Shown here piece by piece: positions 37,137 to 47,900 of a DNA stretch of 64,000 bases. The notes beneath the pieces are model-generated. The model did no database searches. It worked only from the letters and a program-made list of their open reading frames with translations, and was not told the DNA's origin. The DNA is from Apiosordaria backusii (taxonomy: Eukaryota > Ascomycota > Sordariomycetes > Sordariales > Lasiosphaeriaceae). The first letter of the stretch is position 1, and every line of letters starts with the position of its first letter. The position numbers and the translations under genes were made by a program. Location of the stretch: NCBI GenBank assembly GCA_030549205.1, contig JAUKTV010000002.1, forward strand, positions 744,001-808,000, given 5' to 3'.

Positions 37137-37139
37137 CGC

Positions 37140-37680
37140 GAGGATATGGCAGTCGAAATGGTCTGTGAAAAAGAGAAGAGACCGTAACGAAGACAACAGG
37201 GCCAGTCCGGTGCATTTAAGACGTGAGCTCAGCTTTGTGATGACAGGGGTCTCTCGGCATGATGTACAGTGCGACTATGAAAGAGAAGAAATGAGGCCTT
37301 GGCAACGGGGAACTTGACGTCGTAGCGCTAATAACCTACCAGGCATGTTTCTCCCCGTCCTGCCACCAACCGCAGGGCAAAATATGGAGTGCCAAGGTCA
37401 TCACAAAGCAGCCAAGCTCAATAGGCACAGTGTAGGGCTGATTCGGTCATGAGATCACGGGCGAGGTCCCTTGCTGTATCAAGGGCCTCGCCCGCCTGCA
37501 GTGCTGGCTGTTGCGATGGAATATCAGGCAGGTAATTGAGCCTTTGGAAGCTAGCAATCACAGCCCAACAGTCAAGCTGGGAATAGTGGCATTGTTTGCT
37601 ATGTAAATGCCAGGTTTGGCTAGCGCCAGGCCGTATTGTCCAGCCACCTTCCCCGCGTCCACTCCAACTTTTCAGTACCT
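37140..37680. other. intergenic, no supported gene
   Basis: Lies between two genes on the minus strand: it is upstream of the membrane-protein gene and downstream of the Fta2-like gene. An 88-codon ORF on the minus strand here has no motif, no clear ATG context and abuts the downstream gene's stop, so it is treated as chance. Confidence 0.4.
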
Positions 37681-38676
37681 TCAATCCTCCGGTTCGTCAT
37701 CACTATCCCAAGGCTTCTTGTCGCCGTAGAGGCTCAATGCCACGTATGCATCTGCATCCTCCCGACTCTCCTCCCACTTGCGCCAGTCGTAGTCTCGCGG
37801 GTCAATTCCAAAATTTTCGATATCATCCCGCGCCTCTGTATATCCCTTCGGCCACTCCAGCTCCGTGGTCACTTCCTCGTTGTACCAGTAGTCAATCAAC
37901 AGCTCCTGAAACGCAAAGAGATCTCCTTCCCGCTCCCTCTTCAAGTAGTACGGGTGAATTTGATCAAGGCATGGATGAAACATGGTCCAGGCCCTGCCAA
38001 AGTCGACAAGCTTTCCGGCGACATAGTTGCGCAGGTGAATATCTCGAACCAAGATCCCCAGTCGCTGTAGACCTTGCAGATCCTCCCACATCTGGGAGAT
38101 GTCGTTAGGAGTGAACCCTACAGCGCTGCCTCCATCTTCATCCACCACGAGCTCCTTGACAATGGCCTTGATGGGCTGGTCTCGGTCGTACTTGTAGCGA
38201 TTCCACATCGGGTGACCTAGACTATGATCGGTCTCTTCATCGTCGTCACTGAGTGATTCGGGTTCCCAGCCATCGTCAAGCATGCGTTGAGTGACGTCCG
38301 CTTCTTGCTCGGGGGTCAGGTCAAGGTATCCGAATGCCTTGACAGCGAGGTCCTCCCGATTCTCCTGTTTGAGTCGACCATATGCACGGCACTCGGCATT
38401 GAACGGGGAAAGATAGTCGTAATACAGTTGAGACGTCTGGAGCGGGCGCGCTAAATACTCGGCCCAGCTGTCCCTCAACGTGACCCAGTGCATAAATGGG
38501 AAGAGCTTGAGCGCGAAAGTGCCCCTGTCTTCAATCTCGACCTTCCAAACGAAACCATCTTTGTCTTTGGCGTGGCCCAGATTTTCCAAAAACTTGATAT
38601 TGGCGCGAGCGGTCGGCGTGAATGGGGCAAGTTTGGGGCCTGGCACAGCAGGCAATGACGATTTGATGGCAGCCAT
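37681..38676 (-). CDS. Fta2-like (Sim4 kinetochore subunit) pseudokinase
   Basis: A single exon of 331 residues from ATG 38676 (an upstream TTG extends the frame but is not used here). The sequence follows the fungal Fta2 domain: a kinase-like fold with an IKFLENLG start and an EIEDRGTFALKLFPF strand-lysine block. A catalytic-loop relic, ILVRDIHLRNYV (about residues 212-223), precedes an FG loop, LVDFGRAW. The usual HRD lysine/asparagine arrangement is altered (RDIHLRN), typical of this pseudokinase-like family. The family is named for the S. pombe Sim4 complex, but most filamentous-fungus members are paralogs of unknown function. The C-terminal end is acidic (SDDEPED). Confidence 0.75.
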   Translation of the reverse strand: MAAIKSSLPAVPGPKLAPFTPTARANIKFLENLGHAKDKDGFVWKVEIEDRGTFALKLFPFMHWVTLRDSWAEYLARPLQTSQLYYDYLSPFNAECRAYGRLKQENREDLAVKAFGYLDLTPEQEADVTQRMLDDGWEPESLSDDDEETDHSLGHPMWNRYKYDRDQPIKAIVKELVVDEDGGSAVGFTPNDISQMWEDLQGLQRLGILVRDIHLRNYVAGKLVDFGRAWTMFHPCLDQIHPYYLKREREGDLFAFQELLIDYWYNEEVTTELEWPKGYTEARDDIENFGIDPRDYDWRKWEESREDADAYVALSLYGDKKPWDSDDEPED

Positions 38677-38679
38677 GAT

Positions 38680-39599
38680 GGTGGTTGTTTGCGGTTTGGT
38701 GTGGAAAGAGATTAAAATTGGAATGATAAATTCGGATTGGTGGGTGCTGGCCAACCCACCACCAGCACCAAGTACGCAGGTTAGTCCATTCTAATTGGTT
38801 CACTGGATCAACCTGCTACAACGGGCAACCGCCATCAACCCAAAAGACTGCCGCCAACTTGCATTTGAACCCCCTGGCCCCCAAATTTCCCCACAAAAAC
38901 ATGTGTTTCGATGATGATTCATCGCTATTAACCGAACTGGCCGGGACTGATGTTGAGGTCTGATGCTACTCGAACACGCTTGGATATGCGGCCGGAAAGG
39001 TTCCCTTATGTACCATAGCATACCTACCAGTCCCAGGTCTGAGTCTTGCCCAGATGGCACAACCCCACCTGTCATGGAGGTAAGTAGAGTCAATCACAAG
39101 GGGAGGTTCAACTAAAAATACATTTGTTTCAATTCTGGGCCCAAAGGCTTATGGCCACCACACACTCCTGGAGTACATGATAAACGCAAAAGAACACATA
39201 GCTATGTTCGCATCAAGTTAAATAAGTAGGGACGTGAGCTTCTCGCAAGTAACAAATAGGTCACTGACACCAGGTTTTCGTCAACGCCGATTTTACTCAA
39301 ATATATTATCTACCATACTTCGTAAACCCACGGAACAAACTCTTGGGCCGGTACCCTTGGTTAGGATCAAAGCCTTGCGGCAAGTTTTGTTGGTTCAGGT
39401 CTGTATATCTTGATTCAATGGAACAATTCTGAAGAGAATTACGCGCTGACTCCTTTTCATAGCGGAAAGTTCGAAAGACCTTTGACATAGTGGTACATTC
39501 AGCCTGTGCTGGTCACAGTCATACCGTCGGTTAAAAAATTAGCAACGCTGTCAAGAATACCTATTGTGGTATTTATACGATATATACGCCATTGACACC
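38680..39599. other. divergent intergenic region
   Basis: Promoter space between the Fta2-like gene (minus) and the gene at 39600 (plus). A 60-codon minus ORF (39488-39306) starts with ATG but has no motif; it could be a small gene, with low support. Confidence 0.35.
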
Positions 39600-41132
39600 A
39601 TGTCGGCCCGCCAAGGAAGCCAGTCTCCTGCCCCGAAACACATTCGGGATATCCTGAGCCGCGCCAACCCCATACTCACCGATGAATGGGACGGCAAGAG
39701 CACGAAAAACACCGTGTCAAAGACAGGCAGCTACGACAACGTCGACATCAGATCGGTCACCAAGTGGACTGACTTTACCTTCGACGCAATCGACCTCGCC
39801 TATGGTGACATTCTCAACACCGACATCAGAAGTATTGCGGAGCATACAGCTTACAAAACACCGGATGAGCCCTCCAACACGCCGACAGTCATCGTCCAGG
39901 AAAACGACATTGATACTCTCGGGATCGTCTGGTCCTGTAGTATTGTCCGAGGCCCACTGAAGGCAGCGGCACAGACTCTTCGCCCGCGATTCACCACCGG
40001 ACAAGGCTCTAGACCCAGCTCCTCACAAGGCTCCCGACCAGGGTCTTCACAGAGTTCCCAGCAAAGTGCCCCACAGCCGCCAAATATCACTCTTGCCCCG
40101 AAGAAAGTCTCCTGGGTGAAGAAGAAGACGAATAAGAAGGACAAAGGCAGCGTGATCATGAGCCCGGACTGGGTGGTCATGGATCGTGTATTGTGCAAGC
40201 TTTATGACTATGATGCGCAGAAGACCGAAAAGTCAATCGTATATGCCCTGGGAGACAGCAAGATGGAGCAAAAGTGGCAGTCTGACTGGCTCAGTTTGTC
40301 CGAAGCCGACGCGCAGAACCAGGAAAAGCCGCGCCCGTACAACAGCAAGGTCAAAGCTGGAAAGCGCAGCGTCGTCGAGGAGCGTCTCAGGCCACTTGAG
40401 CAAGTGGCGACATACTGCAGGTACGCCGAAACTCGTTACGCTTACATTGTTACGCAGAAGGAGCTGGTAGCCCTTCGCGTGAGCCGTCTACCATCAACAG
40501 CTGTTACTAACAGCAATGGTGATTTGATCACGGTTTACCACGCCGCTGTCGAGTATAGGGGTATCCCATGGTCCGCTATGGGTACCCATGGCCTGACTGT
40601 CAATCTCGCTATTTGGGCGCTGGGCTGTATGGGTTTGAACGATGGGCACCGCGGAATTGTGGCTCCCAAGACGCAGGCCAGGCTTACAGAATGGATTCAA
40701 TACCAGGACCCGGTAAAGAAGACGGCCTATTACCAGAATGTCATTTCAAAGCGGATCATAGCCGCAGAAGACTGGGATCATGCCAAGAACTCCAAATTCG
40801 TCACCCTCATTCAAAGTACCACCGGGCAGTCTTTGACCGGCCAAATGGCAAAACTCAACCTCGGTTCGTCATCTCAACCGACAGGAAGTAACTCGAGGCC
40901 CTCGAGCCGTGACGGAGCGTCAAAATCCCCGAACGCCCAGCAATATAAGGATTGTGTGATTAAAGGAAGGAAGTACCCCGTCCAGTTTGACAACAAGCTG
41001 AAGAAGTATACTGTGAACTTGGGTGGCACGGTTGGTACCAAGGTAATTGAACAGGAGGGAAACCCTGTTTCCTATTATTTCACAATCAGCTCAACCAGGA
41101 AGGAGCCAGTTACATTTGTCCCCTTGAAGTAG
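39600..41132 (+). CDS. hypothetical protein with PD-(D/E)XK-like core
   Basis: A single exon of 510 residues from ATG 39600. A TTG-initiated extension upstream lacks support. The N-terminal part includes a Gly/Ser/Arg/Gln low-complexity linker (GSRPSSSQGSRPGSS). The middle contains a basic lysine cluster (SWVKKKTNKKDKG). From about residue 245, VVEERLRPLEQVATYCRYAE followed by TRYAYIVTQKELVALRVSR resembles the alpha/beta end of fungal PD-(D/E)XK-type nuclease-like domains (EvKp...QvatYc...tRYgyIiTdeElv.lR). The expected upstream Asp and E-x-K are not obvious, so catalytic activity is uncertain. The C-terminal YKDCVIKGRKYPVQFD block is not assigned. Composition is normal, and no transposon ends flank it. 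Confidence 0.6.
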   Translation: MSARQGSQSPAPKHIRDILSRANPILTDEWDGKSTKNTVSKTGSYDNVDIRSVTKWTDFTFDAIDLAYGDILNTDIRSIAEHTAYKTPDEPSNTPTVIVQENDIDTLGIVWSCSIVRGPLKAAAQTLRPRFTTGQGSRPSSSQGSRPGSSQSSQQSAPQPPNITLAPKKVSWVKKKTNKKDKGSVIMSPDWVVMDRVLCKLYDYDAQKTEKSIVYALGDSKMEQKWQSDWLSLSEADAQNQEKPRPYNSKVKAGKRSVVEERLRPLEQVATYCRYAETRYAYIVTQKELVALRVSRLPSTAVTNSNGDLITVYHAAVEYRGIPWSAMGTHGLTVNLAIWALGCMGLNDGHRGIVAPKTQARLTEWIQYQDPVKKTAYYQNVISKRIIAAEDWDHAKNSKFVTLIQSTTGQSLTGQMAKLNLGSSSQPTGSNSRPSSRDGASKSPNAQQYKDCVIKGRKYPVQFDNKLKKYTVNLGGTVGTKVIEQEGNPVSYYFTISSTRKEPVTFVPLK

Positions 41133-41756
41133 AAGGCAGAATACCTTGGTAGGTAGTGAAGGTAAGTCGTTGGAGATGTGGATAGACCGAGTGGGTATTT
41201 CCTTTGTTTCAAATACTTAGAGACGGATAGTTAGATTTGTTTGTAGTAATTGCGATAATGGATTATGTAGGTTGCCTTTCCGGAACCTTTTAGATGTTTT
41301 CCAAACGGTGTCGATCCCGTGATACCCACTTCTATCATGGTAGTTTCAATGGGCTTTCGGGATGATGTCTAGTCAGGCCTCCCAAGAAAGTAGAAGGCGC
41401 TAAGGAAAGTGAGAGGGCGCTCAGAGATGATACGAATGTGTTTAACAAGTATAAAAGGAGTTGTTGTAAGGGAATGAAATGGCAGTACAAGACAGTGAAA
41501 AATGCTTAAAGGTGGCTAAAGGAATGAGTAAAGAACAAGATGCTATTGAATGATAGTAGAAGGTGCTACAAGATATTGAACGACCTTCAGAACATTAATC
41601 ACCCAAAAAAGAAACTGAGATGCATTATAAATCGTGAGTCGGCCTTAAGGTGTGAGTGGATATGTAGCACCAACAGCTCTGCCCAAGCTTTGTCGGCCAG
41701 ATGTCAGCTTTAGCCTTCGCGGATACAACAGCTTAGAATGTGGGCTGAGCGAGACA

Positions 41757-41811
41757 TTAACTCCGACCCGCTAGCGCCCGCGTGCGCTGCGGGTCAGGAT
41801 AACGGAGTTAA
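41757..41811. repeat. imperfect hairpin / inverted repeat
   Basis: TTAACTCCG (41757-41765) pairs with CGGAGTTAA (41803-41811), and inside them ACCCGC.AGCGC pairs with GCGCTGCGGGT. The intergenic context (41133-42181) holds no gene. It could be a small MITE-like remnant or a structured terminator-distal element. Confidence 0.6.
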
Positions 41812-42086
41812 GCTGTGATGCTGCGGCTTCGACGGCTTCCTGTGGAGTCAGCAATCAGGGGTTGGAACGCAGGACACTATGCTTAACAGTTGACCACCGG
41901 ATTAGCCGGTAAAAATGTTAACGGCTGTGCAGGACCATCAATCTGACTTTTCATAATAGCTTCAAGTCGCCGTGGGTACCTTATGATCACAAAGGCAACA
42001 ACATTACGTTGGCAACGGTAGAATGATTCCATGCATGTCCATGTCGATCAGGCCAGTGCTGCCACCAAAGCTACCACTTTAACATG

Positions 42087-42094
42087 TATATAAA
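42087..42094 (+). promoter_or_regulatory. TATA box of the SDR gene
   Basis: TATATAAA lies 88 bp upstream of the ATG at 42182. It is followed by a pyrimidine-rich, A/C-rich leader (42105-42181) of the kind found in well-expressed fungal genes. Confidence 0.6.
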
Positions 42095-42181
42095 CCCTCA
42101 TTCGCATCTCCACTCCCCTTTCAACTTCCATATCATCATCCCAACCAAATCACCATCAACCACCACCTTATTCACCTCAAA

Positions 42182-43111
42182 ATGACAACCACCCCCTTCT
42201 CCCTCCCCCCCTCCCCAGTCTGGTTCATAACCGGCTGCTCCTCCGGCATAGGCCGCTCCCTCGCCCACCTCATCTCCACCGTACACCCAACCCACCGCCT
42301 CGTCGCCACCGCCCGCAACCTCTCCTCCCTCTCCTACCTCCCCCAATCCAACAACACCCTCCCCCTCCCCCTCGACGTCTCCTCCCCCACCTCCATCACC
42401 ACCGCCATCACCACCACCCTCTCCCACTTCGGCAACATCGACATCCTCGTCAACAACGCAGGATACATGCTCCTCGGGGACACCGAATCCTCCCTCACCC
42501 CCGCCGGCACCGCCCTCGCCCACGAGCAACTCGAAACTAACTTCTGGGGTCCCGCCTCCCTGACCCTCCACGCGCTGAAACAGATGCGAAAGAAAACCGG
42601 CAACGGGGGGGTGATCTTAAACGTCGCGTCCATGGGCGGACGACTGACGGTGCCAGGAGCGGCGTATTACCATGCGAGTAAATTTGCTTTGGAGGGGTTC
42701 ACCGACGCGCTTGCTAAAGAAATCAGACCGGAGTGGAATGTCAAGCTTGGGATTATCGAGCCGGGGGTGGTCAAGACTGCGTTTGTCACTGGTGTGAGGA
42801 GGTTGGAGGATTGTGAGGGGTATGAGGGAGGTGATACGCCGAGGAAAGTCATGGAGGGGTTTATGGAGGATGAGGAGAAGCAACAGCTGTGGAGTGAGCC
42901 GGGGAAACTAGCGGAGGAGATTGTCAGGGTGGTGCTGGAGGTGGAGGAGAGGGGATTGGCGATGAGGACGGTGTTGGGGCCGGATGCGTGGGGGCTGTTG
43001 AGGACGGAGTTGGGGAGGCAGATGGAGGAGCTTGAGCAGGGAAAGGAGAGGGCGGTGAGGGTTGGGAAGGAGGGGCAGTTGGAGGAGATGGTCAAGGCGG
43101 GATTTATTTAG
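42182..43111 (+). CDS. classical short-chain dehydrogenase/reductase
   Basis: A single exon of 309 residues. The Rossmann motif is TGCSSGIG (17-24), with NNAG at 91-94. The catalytic tetrad is N120, S150 (NVASMGG), Y163 and K167 (YYHASK), all present, so a NAD(P)-dependent oxidoreductase is expected. The PGVVKTAF block after the active site is typical of the 17-beta-HSD-like classical group. The substrate is unknown and no biosynthetic partners adjoin it. The coding strand switches from very C-rich (42182 to about 42590) to G-rich (after about 42600), which is reported separately. Confidence 0.9.
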   Translation: MTTTPFSLPPSPVWFITGCSSGIGRSLAHLISTVHPTHRLVATARNLSSLSYLPQSNNTLPLPLDVSSPTSITTAITTTLSHFGNIDILVNNAGYMLLGDTESSLTPAGTALAHEQLETNFWGPASLTLHALKQMRKKTGNGGVILNVASMGGRLTVPGAAYYHASKFALEGFTDALAKEIRPEWNVKLGIIEPGVVKTAFVTGVRRLEDCEGYEGGDTPRKVMEGFMEDEEKQQLWSEPGKLAEEIVRVVLEVEERGLAMRTVLGPDAWGLLRTELGRQMEELEQGKERAVRVGKEGQLEEMVKAGFI

Positions 43112-43600
43112 ACATTGAGTGCTGGGTGTTTTGCGATTTGAAGGGTGGCCAGCAGGTCTTTGGAGGTGTATTGAGATAGTATTTTGATTTTCTTCGATCA
43201 CAGACACCAATATTTCGTATGTATTTTTTATAGAGTCTCGGTATTCGGAAACATGCGCGCATCCTTTCCAGATCGTGCCCACCAAGTGTCTATCTCAGCG
43301 CCCCTCTATCCCAAGGCAGAACTGATTCCAGAAAACATACAAGACGGCGTTTTTCGCGCACACATTCATAGTGTTTTATCCGCTCGAATAGAATGCCAGC
43401 GAAAACTCAGTTTCGTTTGAGCATGACGACGACTACCCTTTGATTGCACCCTAACCCTACCATTACCCCTTTTGTGGATCCCATAACATGTTGCGCGATG
43501 TTTCTTGGTAAAAAATAAACACTTTCTTTTCGGCCGACTACATAAAACATCAGACATAACTCTTCGAACTCTGAATCATTGCTGACCCTTGCTTGGTCCC
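43112..43600. other. intergenic, no supported gene
   Basis: Normal to slightly AT-rich DNA between converging genes. It contains one CCCTAACCCTA dimer (about 43449) that resembles a telomere unit but is isolated. Confidence 0.4.
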
Positions 43601-43611
43601 CTTCCGACGCA

Positions 43612-44750
43612 TCAAGCCTCCTTTGGAGCAACAAGCGCAGCCACGACCCCCCCGTCCTTCAACACAACCTTCACCAACTCAATCACAGCCTTGAGATTTT
43701 CAGGGTAAAGCGCGCCCTTAGAAAATATTCCCCTCGTGCTCAGCTCTGTTGGTGCCCTCGCGCTAATCTCGGGTGGCAGTTTCCCCCGAAGATTATTATA
43801 AAGATTACACGGCCTCTTCTCCTCCTTGGCCCGTTCGAGGGCGGAGAGCTTCATCCGCCTCATCATCTCTGTGCGCACATCCTCCATGATTTGCACCAGA
43901 ATCTCGAGTCCCGCGATGTTTCCGCGCCCTTGTCCGTCAACTCACGCTCGAGAATGAGCGTGTTCCTTGCCGTTGCGAGCTGTATGAGCTGCTCGGGGGG
44001 CGAGCCGCGGGCTTGTGCCGTCTTGATCAGTGTGTCGATGTAGTTGATGAGGTTGGTAGGGTTCTGGAGAAGTGCCTTGCTTGTGAGGTCCTCGTTTAGC
44101 TTGGCCAGATCAGGAATATCGTTGCGCAGCTCTTCTTGGAACTCGAGGTAGGTCTTCATCGCATCAATGAGCGCGCCCTCGAGCGTGTTGGTGCTCGAGT
44201 TCCACTGCGTGATCAGCTTTTCGGGCACCATCTCGACTATCTCCCTCACGGTTTTGATGATGAACCTGGCGTTCTTGTGCCTCTCCCAGCTGCATTGTCC
44301 TGTGCATTCGGTGCCGTTGCCGTCCTTGCCCATGGCGAAACACTTCTTGTCTACGCCGTCGCCCAGCCCACAGATCACGTGGCATGTGAAGTTGCAGTTG
44401 ATGCAGAGAGTGGTTGCCTTACCCACGGGGAGGGTTTCTTCAACTGCCCTGACTGTTGGCACTGGGACCTTGTCACCGGGGGGCTTGCCGACGGCCAGGG
44501 CCAGGGCGTCCAAGCGGGCAATGAGCAATTGGGCGTCATCAGCGGTGCGAAGAATGTTCTTCTCGGTGAGTTCGCACTTCTTCTCGAGCCGGATGCGTCC
44601 CTGTACTCCTTAGGCGCTCCGAGTCGTCGGTACGGGGGGCGCGAGGAGGAGCATCTGCATGATTTCGGCTTGGCCTTGGAGAGATCTGATCCAGCTCTCT
44701 CGGACGATGTCGTCCCTCCCGCTTCCTTCAAGTGTCCACCCGTCTCTTAA
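43612..44750 (-). pseudogene. C-terminal relic of a fungal G-domain (AIG1-type) GTPase protein
   Basis: The longest frame (from about 44600 to 43863) carries TLCINCNFTCHVICGLGDG...KKCFAMGKDG...CTGQCSWERHKN. This is a Cys/His cluster that in fungal and animal large GTPases follows the AIG1/dynamin-like G domain, and it is preceded here by KVPVPTVRAVEETLPVGKAT. A helical tail (LEFQEELRNDIPDLAKLNED) follows, then the reading shifts frame near 43880 into a last segment ending at 43612. Another shift lies near 44590. The G1-G5 GTPase motifs that should precede it are absent. So only the tail survives, next to the Mutator-like element. Confidence 0.6.
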
Positions 44751-44948
44751 GCCCGGGATTTAAAGAAGCCCATCCAGCGCTTCCGCGATTGCGCTATATT
44801 TTAGAAGCGCTCTAACGTACCTGCGTAAGTGCGGAGATAAGAGGCGCGGCAATAACCGCTTCCACCGTATATCGTTTTTTAAGTAATACTGGCGGATTTT
44901 ACAATAGATCTCTACGTTATCCGTTGACTTGCTCTTTCGTTTACTTAT

Positions 44949-47900
44949 GGGACTTTCTCCACACGCACCCCCCTGATTTTATTTACGCATCCCCCCCCAT
45001 TTTATATGCGCATCCCCCCCCATTCTATTTGCGCATCCCCCCCGATCCCATATATAACCCTGGTCATTTCAAATTTTCAGGGTTATTGGGTTGCCCCACC
45101 AAACCACCATGTCACTGCGCCATGTCAAGCAAGCATATCTTACCAAACACAACTGTCATATCACCACTTGCAAAGACAACCACAACACTTAACTATCCAA
45201 GGCCCCATACAAATTACAGTAGAAAAAACATTGAATAAATATTAAACAGTCTAGCAAAGCTATTTTTGTTTACCCCGCATTTCCCTTTGATGAAGCTTAT
45301 ACAAATCATTCAACATTGCCACTGTAGGCCGCAAACTGTGCTCAATCGCAATTCGCGCTGGAAAACCCGTTTTCCGGGCTTAATGGCCTCAGGAATTCGT
45401 TTCGCTTGCCCAAATAGTTCAAGCCTCTCCTCTAGCCTTTGCTGTAAGCCGAATCTGTCTTCCAGAGCGGGTTCTCTGGGGACTCGGTTCGATGGTTGAA
45501 GCAGCTGAAGAACGTACTGTTATACTAAATTCGCTGGCTTGTTGTTCCTTAACGCCCTCCTCTTGAATGGCAGTACTCGGGCTCCTCGTCTTCCTCGGCT
45601 TTGAAGCTATTACCAAGCCCCGCTTTTTCCTCGGTGAAAGCGCAAACTTGGTTCTCTTTGGCTGTGGCTCAGGCTCGTTGTCGGAGATGACGATTGCCTC
45701 AGTGACTGGTTCGGGAGCAGCGTCTTCGGGATCTTGTTCGAATTCGGAAAGCCGGCGCCGTATACTACCAGAGAGTCGTCGGGGGGCATACTCATGTACC
45801 GCGGGCGGGTTGACCTTCTTGCGCGTAGTCTTCTTCTTCGTAGGCTTCATCGTAAACCTCTTCTTCGTAGACTTCTTCTTCGTAGACTTCTTCGTAGAAT
45901 TCTTCTTCGCAGACTTCTTCGCGGACTTCTTCGTGGCATTCGTATTACCTCCCTCTCGCTGGAGGGGAAGCCCGTCGTGGCCATTCTTCGGTCTTCCTTT
46001 GGGGATCGCCATTCGAGGGTTTTTAAGTCGAAGATAAGGATCCTCGATCTGTCAACAGGTAGTTAGCTGTATTGTCACAATAGAAAAATGAAGTCGTATT
46101 TACTTACCGGCTGCTGAAGATGCCAGAAATGATGAATGTCCCAAAGTTCAAGGGTCTCGCCCTCCTTAATCTTTTTGAGGATGTCATGACGGCAAGGAAG
46201 CCCATACTGAACCGGGTAAGTACAATCGCTATCACAAGGTCTGAGTGGTGTTTTGGGAGGTTGTTTATTGACTGAGCGACCACCAAGAGCATGCTCATGC
46301 TCCTTGACAAGCAGCTCAAGAGCTTTGCGCGAGATTAGGCGAGGAAGAGGTCCTAACCACCTGCGATTTACCATGTCATACCGCACCTTGACCTCTTGAA
46401 AAGCGACCTCGTTTTCGTAGAGAATCTTCTGCTCGTCGGCCATGCTTTGAACGCAGGTAAACAGGCGTAAAAGGTCGCTTCTTCCGTTGACTAGAAAGCT
46501 CTTGATGTTCATGTTTGTCGCCTCAGTAGGGGAGGTCGTTCTGCTGCCGGCATTGAAGATATGCTTGATGGCATACTGAGCCCATTGCGAGCGGCAACCC
46601 ATCCAGGTCTTCCGGATGTAATCGATGATCTTCGGCTCATCGTGGAAAAATTTGCAGAAGGCCCTCCAATTTTCCCAGAATCTGGGGAGGCGATGTGAGA
46701 ACATTACTGACTTGAATCCCTTCACTATGCCATGGGCATCCTTTGTAAGCTTGGCCGGGAAGACAACATCGCCATCAACAACAATGTCTTTGCGAATAGA
46801 GCGGAGGAGAAGTGTGTCCTCTTTGCTGAGCGGAGAGGAGGATGCCTATTCCTCCTGCTCTTCATCCTCGTTGCTGTCGTCGGTCTTGGGGCGAATAAAT
46901 TTCTTTTTCGCATTGATCAGGATGTTCTTGAGAATATGGAATATACAGATTTGTTGTTGTACATCTGGGAAAATCTCAGACAACGCTTCCTTCGCCTCAT
47001 CGCATTTGTCCGTAATAATAACGTCCGGTTCTGGTATCCCCAACTCCCGAAGCAAGTCTCTCATCGACTTGAAAACGAAGCAAAAGGACTCCTTCTTCTC
47101 GTTGTTCATGAGGCCAAAAAATATCGAAAAGTTTGTCCCGATAGACGTCATCGTGTTGGATTGAAAGAAAGGAAGCTTAAGGCGGTTGGTATTATATGTG
47201 ATGTCAAGGAACCAAACGTACGGGAAAGCCTTCATGAACTCAATCATCTCTGGTAAGCAGAAGACCAAGGCCTGAAGCTGATCCTTATCCTCGGGTTCCC
47301 AGAGAGCTTTGTAGGGTATACCTTCATCGTCAAACTTCTTGATAAGTCGCCCAACAGCAGTATACTACCCACCAGCTGCTTGTCGCCTCAGCTTCGCCCG
47401 GGAATTGTAGATATCCTTGCGAGTGACGAGAGACATGGGGACTTGGTTTCGGATCATTGTTGTCACCTCTCGGGCGTTGACTGAAGGCAATTTGCTGGTG
47501 TTTCTGATGATCCTATCCTCGTCTTGGAAGATCTTGCGATGCTGTGGGTGTGCGGTCGGGTGAGAAGAAGGAGGGTGGTTGTGTACTCGATGCGCTGGAT
47601 CTTCGTGGTTCTTGAGGAGCCATTTTCCAGGTCTCTTTTGCCAGGCAGTAAGCTTGAAGTTACAACCGCATTTTCGTGACGATGTGCTCCGTGACTTAGC
47701 GTTGCTTGGGCGGCGCTGGCCATACCGATCACAAACGAGAGTGTATCTCGTATACTGCCCTTGCTTCTTCATTCGGCCTTGCATCCTGGTGACGGCGTAG
47801 CCGTGAGGTCTTGACCATTGATTCATAAGCTCCTGGATCCTCTCGATCGTGGGTATCGGCTCGGTATCGGAATCCTCGTCATCGCTGTTTTCGGGAAAGT

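Noticed and set aside
42098..42571. 157-codon Gly-rich minus ORF
   Set aside because: Antisense of the C-rich first half of the SDR gene; low-complexity shadow.
44924..45245. Plus-strand ORFs rich in Pro/His/Ile
   Set aside because: They read through the 23-bp tandem units of the transposon terminus, not a gene.
45567..46066. Plus-strand ORFs with Phe/Val or Leu/Arg repeats
   Set aside because: Complement of the lysine-repeat tail of the Mutator-like transposase.
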